The position numbers and the translations under genes were made by a program. From the NCBI GenBank assembly GCA_029548025.1, contig JAKPOE010000075.1, positions 1 to 5,507 of the forward strand: a stretch of DNA of 5,507 nucleotides, read 5' to 3'. This document shows, piece by piece, positions 1-5,049 of this stretch. The notes beneath the pieces were generated by a model, which saw nothing but the letters and a program-made list of their open reading frames with translations, was not told the DNA's origin and searched no databases. Each line of letters opens with the position of its first letter. Position 1 is the first letter of the stretch. This stretch comes from Spirochaetota bacterium. GTDB lineage: Bacteria; Spirochaetota; UBA4802; UB4802.

Positions 1-999
1 TTGTCACAGGAAGAACTATCAAATGCTGGAATTAAAGATCTTAGAACAGTTTTACGCATTGTTAAGCGTGCAACACATCTGGTTGATCAGCTTTCCATGC
101 TGGCTCATAAAAAGCCTTCTAAACAAATGCTCTCAAATATAGAAGACATTGTTAATGATTGCGTTAGTATTATAAAACCTCAGTTTATTGATGCCGGGAT
201 TTCTATTGAGGTTATAAATAAAAATAAACTATCGGAACTGTTTTTAGATGCTAATAAAATTACCCTTGCGCTCATGAATTTGCTTCTCAATGCCCGTGAT
301 GCGATGATTGATTCTGCAAAAAAACAGTTGTCAATTACAACCTATCAGGATAAGGAAAATGTATATATAGAGATAAGGGATACGGGATGTGGTATAAAAG
401 CGGAATATTTGCAAAGAATTTTTGAACCTTTTTTTACTACGAAAGGTCCTCTGGGGCATTCAAACATTCCAGGTACGGGGCTTGGACTTTCTGTAGCGCT
501 TGGTATAGTGGAAGAACATAATGGAGCAATACATGTTGAAAGCACTCCGGGTGAAGGGACTGCATTTAAGCTTTTATTACCGCTTAATACCACTGAAAAA
601 GTAGATTCTGAAATAGCGGTAAATTATAATAGCTATAATTTTTTGAAGAAAAAAATATTGATAATAGAAGATGATGTTGAATTTGCTACAATCATACAAA
701 GAGCATTGCATGCTAAAAATGCCGAAGTATTTATAACAAACTCCGGAGCCGAAGGGCTTAACTTTCTTGATGCAGATGGTGTTGATCTTGTATTACTTGA
801 TGTTCACCTGCCTGATATGAGTGTATGGGATATATTAAAAAAAATTCAATATATTGCAAACCGTCCCAATATCATCATTGTTTCAGGTAACTATCTGGCA
901 ATGAATAATAATTATGTAGGCATTGTGGATTATGTTTTGTTAAAACCATTTGATTTAGATGAGCTTTTTACCGCTATAAAAAACAGCCTTTCCCTGTAA
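1..999 (+). CDS. Hybrid sensor histidine kinase with C-terminal receiver domain (5' end missing)
   Basis: This is the C-terminal part of a two-component sensor kinase that uses ATP to phosphorylate its own histidine and passes the phosphate to an attached receiver domain. Counting from the first codon in the window, residues 11-38 look like the second helix of the dimerisation domain. The ATPase domain follows: N box around N97 (NLLLNARDA), G1 box DTGCG at 127-131, F box FEPFFTTK at 141-148, G2 box GTGLGL at 158-163. The receiver (about 217-332) has acidic residues E223, D224 and D225, phospho-acceptor D267 in LVLLDVHLPDM, S295 and K315 in LLKPFD. All key residues are present, so the protein looks active. 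The H box with the phosphorylated histidine and any sensor domain lie upstream, so the TTG at position 1 is almost certainly not the true start. No histidine phosphotransfer domain or output regulator is visible. The signal sensed cannot be told. Confidence 0.93.
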   Translation: MSQEELSNAGIKDLRTVLRIVKRATHLVDQLSMLAHKKPSKQMLSNIEDIVNDCVSIIKPQFIDAGISIEVINKNKLSELFLDANKITLALMNLLLNARDAMIDSAKKQLSITTYQDKENVYIEIRDTGCGIKAEYLQRIFEPFFTTKGPLGHSNIPGTGLGLSVALGIVEEHNGAIHVESTPGEGTAFKLLLPLNTTEKVDSEIAVNYNSYNFLKKKILIIEDDVEFATIIQRALHAKNAEVFITNSGAEGLNFLDADGVDLVLLDVHLPDMSVWDILKKIQYIANRPNIIIVSGNYLAMNNNYVGIVDYVLLKPFDLDELFTAIKNSLSL

Positions 1000-1012
1000 C
1001 CTCGTTTTATTA

Positions 1013-1041
1013 TTGACAAAATTTATTAACTGTTTAATACT
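1013..1041 (+). promoter_or_regulatory. Likely sigma-70 promoter of the lipid kinase gene
   Basis: A perfect TTGACA (1013-1018) is followed after 17 bases by AATACT (1036-1041), which matches the -10 consensus at four of six positions. It starts 14 bases after the kinase stop codon and would place the transcript start near 1048, about 40 bases before the preferred ATG at 1088. The TTG that could open a longer reading frame at 1013 lies inside this -35 box, which argues against it as a start codon. Confidence 0.45.
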
Positions 1042-1087
1042 CCACAGCAATTTTTATACCTGCAAACCTATAGGGGCGATAGTTATA

Positions 1088-2014
1088 ATGAATGATAAAA
1101 TTTTGTTAATAGTTAATCCAATTGCTGGAAGAGGTCGGGCTGCAAAATCTGTACCGCAAATTGAAAGAGATTTTAATCGTCTGGGTATTAAGTATGATAT
1201 TGTATTTACCATACGACAATGGCATGCTGCTGAACTGGCAGAGGATGCTGCAAAAAAAGGATATAAAGCGGTAGTTGTTGCAAGCGGTGATGGAACTGCA
1301 AATGAGGTATTAAATGGTTTAATGCTTGCTCGGATAAAAGGAAATAATAAAACTGCAATGGGCCAGATACCTGTGGGAACTGGTAATGATTTTGCTTATG
1401 GAATGGGATTATCTGATGATATCGATGAATGTATAAAGGTAATAGCTGATTATACACTACGCAAAATTGATGTTGGTTTTATAAAGGGGGGTGATTATCC
1501 ACAGGGAAGATATTTTGGGAATGGTATTGGAATTGGATTTGATGCAACCACTGGTTTTGTGGCAAGTAGAATCAGATTTTTGAGCGGTATGCTGGTGTAT
1601 TTCATTGCTGCTTTACAAACAATATTTATTTACTATAATGCTCCCAGGATTAGATTATCGTACAATGATAAAGAAACAATAATGGAAGCATTACAGATTT
1701 CTATTATGAATGGGAAGCGTATGGGAGGAGGTTTCCATTTTGCTCCTAATGGTAGTCCTTTTGATGGTTTGCTTGACGTTTGCATGGTTAGATCGATGAA
1801 TCAGTTTAAGATTTTCAGTATGATCCCATATTTTATAAAAGGTACTCAGGGTAAACGCAAAGAAGTATTGGAAGATAGAACTACAAAAATTGCAGTTGTT
1901 GCTGAGAAGGGAAATCTACCTGTTCATTGTGATGGCGAAACAATTTGTTACGCTGGTAAAGAATTGTTTATTCAGATTTATCCTGCTGTTCTAAATTTTA
2001 TCACTAAGGCGTAG
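1088..2014 (+). CDS. Diacylglycerol/lipid kinase family protein (DagK/YegS type)
   Basis: This 308-residue soluble kinase has the length and motif order of the bacterial diacylglycerol kinase catalytic family, which phosphorylates diacylglycerol or related lipids with ATP and feeds phosphatidate back into phospholipid synthesis. Numbered from the ATG at 1088: NPIAGRGRA at 10-18 opens the nucleotide-binding domain; SGDGT at 66-70 is the hallmark loop; PVGTGNDFA at 95-103 is the second nucleotide motif; GIGIGFDA lies at 146-153; GGGFHFAPNG followed by FDGLLDV (213-231) carries the C-terminal-domain Asp, D226; HCDGE is at 280-284. The reading frame extends up to a TTG at 1013, but that codon lies in a -35 box and the extra 25 residues are not family-like. 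An AGGGG at 1072-1076, 11 bases before the ATG, supports 1088. The exact lipid substrate (diacylglycerol, undecaprenol, sphingoid base) cannot be read from the motifs. It is probably transcribed alone. Confidence 0.9.
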   Translation: MNDKILLIVNPIAGRGRAAKSVPQIERDFNRLGIKYDIVFTIRQWHAAELAEDAAKKGYKAVVVASGDGTANEVLNGLMLARIKGNNKTAMGQIPVGTGNDFAYGMGLSDDIDECIKVIADYTLRKIDVGFIKGGDYPQGRYFGNGIGIGFDATTGFVASRIRFLSGMLVYFIAALQTIFIYYNAPRIRLSYNDKETIMEALQISIMNGKRMGGGFHFAPNGSPFDGLLDVCMVRSMNQFKIFSMIPYFIKGTQGKRKEVLEDRTTKIAVVAEKGNLPVHCDGETICYAGKELFIQIYPAVLNFITKA

Positions 2015-2233
2015 ATATTGAAAAATAGTGTATCATCCTTTTCATAACTATAAAATATAGAGTGATAGAAACCAATTTTAGTTTTCTACAAGATTAAAAG
2101 GTGCACTGCCATAACCATTATGCATTATGAATGAAGATATTACTGGACTCATCGTTGTATAGTGTGTGGAATAATGTAATGGCGGTAAACTGCCGGATAG
2201 GTTTTTATAGATTTATTCTTTAAGGAATAATGT
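2015..2233. other. Intergenic stretch, no gene seen
   Basis: These 219 bases have frequent stops in all frames checked. They hold a 7-base tandem copy of CATTATG (2116-2129) and a weak GC stem GGCGG/CTGCC (2181-2194) followed eight bases later by five T's, too weak and too far from the lipid kinase stop to call a terminator. No convincing promoter pair was found for the gene at 2234. Confidence 0.5.
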
Positions 2234-2650
2234 ATGTCTAAAAAATTTACAATACACTTTAGAAAACTTACCCATTATAAATATCAACTTATGGAAAACT
2301 ATATACATGCTACATCAATTACATTACAGCAGGAATGCTGCATTGATGATTTTGTTGCATTAAAAAAAGACGGGCAGTTGTATATCTTTAAAGGGTATGC
2401 ATGGGACGGGCCAAGCGGGCCAACCATTGATACAAAAGATTTTATGCGAGGAAGTTTAGTCCATGATGCGCTATATCAACTGATGCGCAAGAAACAACTT
2501 CCTGTATCATATAAAGATTATGCGGATAAACTTTTACACGATATTTGTATTGAAGATGGCATGAGCAAATTCAGAGCATGGTATGTTTACCAGGCTGTGA
2601 GGTTATTTGGGAAAGGTGCACTCAAACCTGATGATATCAATAATACCTGA
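2234..2650 (+). CDS. DUF1353-like small protein
   Basis: This 138-residue protein has no signal peptide or membrane segment. Its ribosome site AAGGA (2222-2226) sits 7 bases before the ATG, so the start is well supported. The layout resembles DUF1353, a family of unknown function often seen in phages and their hosts: a short beta-rich N-terminal half, the turn GYAWDGPSGPT (54-64), then a helical half with VHDALYQ (76-82), D98 and ending AWYVYQAVRLFGKG (115-128). The conserved HDxLY near the middle and the later Asp are the residues that suggested the family. A second His-Asp pair, LLHDI (100-104), may add to a polar or metal site, but this is inference. No phage genes lie nearby. Function is unknown. 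The family call rests on motif memory rather than a search. Confidence 0.65.
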   Translation: MSKKFTIHFRKLTHYKYQLMENYIHATSITLQQECCIDDFVALKKDGQLYIFKGYAWDGPSGPTIDTKDFMRGSLVHDALYQLMRKKQLPVSYKDYADKLLHDICIEDGMSKFRAWYVYQAVRLFGKGALKPDDINNT

Positions 2651-2806
2651 TATTGCTTTTTTGTTCTGGTAATTATTGTAATAGCTACTATTGGTAGTTG
2701 CTCAAAAAAAGCAGGTAAATAAAAAAATAGACTATTAATTTTTCATAATGCAATAAAAAAATCCTTGATTATCTGTACTGAAAAGAAAAATTACACCATA
2801 TAAGCT

Positions 2807-2835
2807 TTGACATATAAAATGAAGATTTGCATTAT
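2807..2835 (+). promoter_or_regulatory. Likely sigma-70 promoter ahead of the restriction-enzyme remnant
   Basis: TTGACA (2807-2812), a perfect -35 box, is followed after 17 bases by CATTAT (2830-2835), four of six matches to the -10 consensus. The transcript would start near 2842. It was presumably the promoter of the now broken restriction-methylation gene. No other clear promoter stands before the epimerase gene, so it may now drive that gene. The inverted repeat at 2831-2863 overlaps its -10 box. Confidence 0.45.
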
Positions 2836-2863
2836 AGTTGCTTGTATTGTTACCAACTATAAT
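2831..2863. repeat. 10-bp perfect inverted repeat over the promoter start region
   Basis: ATTATAGTTG (2831-2840) and CAACTATAAT (2854-2863) are exact reverse complements separated by 13 bases. The left arm overlaps the predicted -10 box and the right arm lies in the early transcribed region, 18 bases before the remnant's ATG. This placement suits a repressor operator or a leader hairpin. Restriction-modification genes are often controlled by a small controller protein at such sites, but no controller gene is present here. Confidence 0.5.
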
Positions 2864-2881
2864 TAACTAACTGGTATTTTT

Positions 2882-3114
2882 ATGATACATGATAGTATTC
2901 ATGAATATAATGAAAACGTATATACTACCTTTTTAAATGGTGATGCCCGGGAAGAAAGTTATTATCAGTATCTGCCAAAATTAGTTTATGATATTTCTGT
3001 ATCAATTGGCTATACTGCTGTTTTAATAACCACATTACCAAAAAAACTGATGCAGGAAATCCAGACTTTAGAGTGTGGGATGGGGAAAGCGATTATATAA
3101 AAAATATTTTTTAA
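2882..3114 (+). pseudogene. Frameshifted, truncated N-terminus of a type IIG/ISP-like restriction-methylation enzyme
   Basis: In the first frame an ATG at 2882 opens 72 codons ending at 3100. Residues 19-27 (NGDAREESY) resemble the opening of large type IIG/ISP enzymes that fuse a PD-(D/E)xK nuclease to an N6-adenine methylase. The first frame loses this resemblance after TLPKK. If the seven-A run at 3040-3046 is read one base back, the next codons give KTDAGNPDFRVWDG, which matches the first half of the nuclease site (GxPDF plus a following strand). The shifted frame then stops at 3112-3114, before the expected GYxEAK half of the site. Methylase and specificity domains are wholly absent, as the epimerase gene starts 19 bases later. 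No good ribosome site precedes the ATG. The lost base could be a real mutation or a homopolymer read error, but the truncation remains either way, so the fragment should be inactive. Family assignment is from remembered motifs. Confidence 0.68.
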
Positions 3115-3132
3115 ATGTTACGGTGTGATGCA

Positions 3133-4140
3133 ATGAATATACTTGTTACAGGTTCTGCTGGTTTTATTGGTTATTATACAGCGCTGAAGTTTTTACAACA
3201 GGGCTATACGGTTATTGGTGTTGATGCTATCAATAGCTACTACGATGTTTCATTAAAGGAAGCACGAAATGCGCTGCTGCTCAATGATAAAAACTATATA
3301 TTTTATCAATGCGATATAGCTAATTATGAGGAACTATCGCACATATTTAAAAAACATACCCCTGACTATGTTGTTCACCTTGCTGCACAGGCAGGGGTGC
3401 GCTATAGCCTTGACCATCCCTTTGAGTATATACAGAGCAATATCGTTGGTTTTATGAATATTGTGGAATGTTGCCGACATAATCCTGTGAATCATCTAGT
3501 TTATGCATCGTCAAGTTCCGTATACGGACTTAATTCATGCGTGCCATTTTCAGTACATGATACTGTTGATCATCCTGTATCGCTGTATGCTGCTACTAAA
3601 AAATCGGATGAATTGATTGCTCACTGTTATTCGCATTTATATGGAATTCCTACCAGTGGTCTCAGGTTTTTTACCGTTTATGGACCATGGGGGCGTCCGG
3701 ATATGGCATACTTTACCTTCACAAAATCTATTGTTGAGGATAAGCCCATCAATGTGTATAACTATGGAGATATGGAGCGGGATTTTACCTATATTGATGA
3801 TATTGTTGAGGGTGTTTACAGAATAACCTTTATCGTACCACAGGGGAAACCTCATTTTGACACCATGCACCCTGATCCGGCATCAAGCACAGCGCCGTAC
3901 CGGATTTATAACATCGGCAATAACAAGCCGGTTTCACTGCTGTATTTCATTGAGGTACTGGAAAAAGAAATAGGTAAAAAAGCAACAATACATTTTTTGC
4001 CCATGCAGCCGGGTGATGTGCTTGCAACGTTTGCCGATATAGATGAGTTAACACAAGCCACTGGTTACAGCCCTGTAACTTCAATTGAACAGGGATTGTC
4101 ATTGTTTGTTCAATGGTATAAAAAGTTTTATACTGTTTAA
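3133..4140 (+). CDS. UDP-glucuronate 4-epimerase (NAD-dependent, SDR family)
   Basis: This 335-residue cytoplasmic enzyme most likely interconverts UDP-glucuronate and UDP-galacturonate for capsule, lipopolysaccharide or other surface sugars. Numbered from the ATG at 3133: GSAGFIG (7-13) is the Rossmann NAD motif GxxGxxG; NSYYDVSLKEAR (34-45) is typical of this subfamily; HLAAQAGVRYS lies at 82-92; SSSSVYG (126-132) gives the catalytic Ser; YAATK gives the Tyr/Lys pair Y152 and K156. GLRFFTVYGPWGRPDMA (176-192), RDFTYIDDIVEG (216-227) and LPMQPGD (289-295) strongly favour UDP-glucuronate 4-epimerase over GalE or a dehydratase. An ATG at 3115 is also in frame, but it lacks a ribosome site, and the six extra residues precede the usual family start; GGTG at 3122-3125 favours 3133. 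Length is normal. No other polysaccharide genes are visible, and no separate promoter was found. The stop overlaps the convergent TPR gene by 4 bp. Confidence 0.94.
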   Translation: MNILVTGSAGFIGYYTALKFLQQGYTVIGVDAINSYYDVSLKEARNALLLNDKNYIFYQCDIANYEELSHIFKKHTPDYVVHLAAQAGVRYSLDHPFEYIQSNIVGFMNIVECCRHNPVNHLVYASSSSVYGLNSCVPFSVHDTVDHPVSLYAATKKSDELIAHCYSHLYGIPTSGLRFFTVYGPWGRPDMAYFTFTKSIVEDKPINVYNYGDMERDFTYIDDIVEGVYRITFIVPQGKPHFDTMHPDPASSTAPYRIYNIGNNKPVSLLYFIEVLEKEIGKKATIHFLPMQPGDVLATFADIDELTQATGYSPVTSIEQGLSLFVQWYKKFYTV

Positions 4141-4673
4141 TGTTCTTTTATGGATTGCAAAAGACTATCAGCAGTTGTTCGGTAGGTGCCTTCAATATCA
4201 TACTGTAATGATTTTTGCAGATATGTTTTTGCTAACGCTATATCATCAATTGCAATATAACATAAAGCAGCATTGATCAATGCTGCAGCCTTTAAGGAGG
4301 AATACTGATTCATGCTGTATCGTTCGGTTGCTAAAAAAAACAGCGCCGCTTTTTTATATTCACCAATGTGATAAAAATTTTTACCAATATAATAATTGGC
4401 AACTCCCTGTATCAGTTGATTATCAGGGTTTTGCGCAATACATTCCTGAAAAGAATCTATGGACAGGTCATATAACTTATCTTTATAGGCTACATAACTT
4501 GCATACAATAAATTTTTATTGGCGATAGTTATTGTTTGAATAAGCTGATTCCAGAAATCTCGATTTTCCTCAATGATACTGCTGGTTGCAACCTGTGAAT
4601 GTAATGGCCGCACTGACAATAACACTACAGTGAAAACTATGACAAACCGTTTATTGACCATAGTAAATCTCAT
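4137..4673 (-). CDS. Secreted TPR-repeat protein
   Basis: This is a 178-residue protein with an N-terminal signal peptide: basic start MVNKR (5-9), hydrophobic core about 10-20, and probable cleavage after LHS (24-26) before Gln27. No lipobox is seen, so a soluble periplasmic or loosely attached protein is likely. The mature part is nearly all helical and holds about three tetratricopeptide repeats, roughly 59-92, 93-126 and 130-163, each with the small-aromatic pattern (for example YYIGKNFYHIGEYKKAALFF and NAALCYIAIDDIALAKTYLQ). TPR units bind partner proteins, so it is probably an adaptor in the cell envelope; the partner is unknown. The ATG at 4673 overlaps the stop of the preceding small gene as ATGA, pointing to coupled translation. 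A GGAG (4678-4675) is too close to this ATG and 13 bases from the alternative ATG at 4661, so the exact start is open. The 3' end meets the epimerase gene with no room for a terminator hairpin. Confidence 0.82.
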   Translation of the reverse strand: MRFTMVNKRFVIVFTVVLLSVRPLHSQVATSSIIEENRDFWNQLIQTITIANKNLLYASYVAYKDKLYDLSIDSFQECIAQNPDNQLIQGVANYYIGKNFYHIGEYKKAALFFLATERYSMNQYSSLKAAALINAALCYIAIDDIALAKTYLQKSLQYDIEGTYRTTADSLLQSIKEH

Positions 4674-4840
4674 GCTCCAATAAGTGGTTCTCGCTTTATT
4701 AGTATATGCTTTATGGTAGCTTTCCCAACAGAAAAATAAATTTGCTGTGATTCCAGCAATTTAAAATTATTCCATTGCGAAACAATTGTTTCTGGATGTT
4801 GCTGCTCTTGCTGTATTTCAGGTTGTTTTATGGAACCCAT
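4670..4840 (-). CDS. Small 56-residue protein of unknown function, coupled to the TPR gene
   Basis: The ATG at 4840-4838 opens 56 codons ending in TGA at 4672-4670. The start is strongly supported: a complete AAGGAG (4852-4847) lies 6 bases upstream, the best ribosome site in the window. A plausible promoter lies just above. The stop overlaps the TPR start as ATGA, the classic arrangement for translational coupling. The product has no signal peptide or membrane span. Residues 6-15 are rich in Gln and Glu (QPEIQQEQQH), the middle is mixed (WNNFKLLESQQIYFSVGK, 23-40), and the end is basic and hydrophobic (IKHILIKREPLIGA, 43-56). I do not recognise a family. It could be a small partner or regulator of the TPR protein, or a leader whose translation sets TPR expression. 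It is short enough to be missed by length cut-offs. Confidence 0.7.
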   Translation of the reverse strand: MGSIKQPEIQQEQQHPETIVSQWNNFKLLESQQIYFSVGKATIKHILIKREPLIGA

Positions 4841-4846
4841 AGTTTA

Positions 4847-4852
4847 CTCCTT
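4847..4852 (-). promoter_or_regulatory. Strong ribosome binding site of the 56-residue gene
   Basis: On the minus strand the bases read AAGGAG, followed by 6 bases (TAAACT) and then ATG. This near-ideal Shine-Dalgarno site and spacing is the main evidence that the short frame at 4840-4670 is a real gene. Confidence 0.75.
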
Positions 4853-4869
4853 ATGGTAGCATCACTTAA

Positions 4870-4898
4870 ATAGTAAAGGCATGATAAAAATTTGTCTA
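4870..4898 (-). promoter_or_regulatory. Likely promoter of the minus-strand small-protein/TPR operon
   Basis: On the minus strand, TAGACA (4898-4893, five of six matches to the -35 box) is followed after 17 bases by TACTAT (4875-4870, four of six). The transcript would start near 4863, giving a leader of about 22 bases before the ATG at 4840 that holds the AAGGAG site. Confidence 0.42.
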
Positions 4899-4903
4899 CA
4901 TAA

Positions 4904-4919
4904 AAAAATTATAATTTTT
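4904..4919. repeat. 16-bp perfect AT-only palindrome between divergent genes
   Basis: AAAAATTATAATTTTT reads the same on both strands and contains TATAAT on each. It lies just upstream of the minus-strand -35 box and about 55 bases before the plus-strand -35 box. It could bind a dimeric regulator or act as an easily melted or bent element. In AT-rich DNA such palindromes also arise by chance. Confidence 0.4.
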
Positions 4920-4959
4920 ACACCCAGCAATCTTTTTGCTTTTTTGTATTGACTTTTTA

Positions 4960-4971
4960 AAAAAGCTTTTT
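4960..4971. repeat. 12-bp palindrome AAAAAGCTTTTT just before the lolA -35 box
   Basis: A perfect palindrome ending 3 bases before TTGACA at 4975-4980. Its A and T tracts should bend DNA, which upstream of a promoter can raise activity like an UP element. Specific protein binding is speculative. Confidence 0.35.
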
Positions 4972-4974
4972 AGG

Positions 4975-5003
4975 TTGACATAGTCATATTTATTATAAAA
5001 AAT
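4975..5003 (+). promoter_or_regulatory. Possible promoter of the LolA-like gene
   Basis: A perfect TTGACA (4975-4980) is followed after 17 bases by AAAAAT (4998-5003), a weak -10 with four of six matches. The better TATAAA at 4994-4999 is only 13 bases away, too close for a standard promoter. The -35 box is convincing; the -10 assignment is not. Confidence 0.35.
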
Positions 5004-5049
5004 ATGTTGGTTTATCCTTATATATCTAAAAAGGCACTTAAAGGCTGGT

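Larger units (their letters stand above)
2651..2881. other. Intergenic stretch with a lipoprotein-signal-like reading frame and a promoter region
   Basis: No intact gene is visible in these 231 AT-rich bases. Directly after the DUF1353 stop, the same frame stays open to a TAA at 2720-2722. It reads as a hydrophobic run ending in a lipobox-like Ile-Gly-Ser-Cys and then Ser-Lys-Lys, but has no ATG, GTG or TTG of its own. The second half is very A-rich and leads into the promoter and inverted repeat described separately. No convincing terminator hairpin for the DUF1353 gene was found. Confidence 0.5.

Noticed and set aside
345..593. Minus-strand frame inside the histidine kinase
   Set aside because: Shadow of the conserved ATPase domain on the other strand; no family features.
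2116..2129. Tandem CATTATG repeat
   Set aside because: Two short copies with no positional link to a gene or promoter; likely chance in AT-rich DNA.
2181..2206. GC stem GGCGG/CTGCC followed by a T run, as a terminator of the lipid kinase gene
   Set aside because: The stem has only five pairs including one G-U, the T's begin eight bases later, and it lies about 170 bases after the stop.
3617..3870. Alternative frames on both strands inside the epimerase gene
   Set aside because: They lie wholly within a strongly conserved enzyme frame and have no motifs of their own.
4711..4860. 10-bp direct repeat TTATGGTAGC at 4711-4720 and 4851-4860
   Set aside because: Several 10-base repeats are expected by chance in a window of this size, and one copy is inside a coding region.
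4926..4946. AGCAA/TTGCT hairpin plus T run as a plus-strand terminator
   Set aside because: The stem is only five pairs with two G-C pairs, and no plus-strand gene ends before it.
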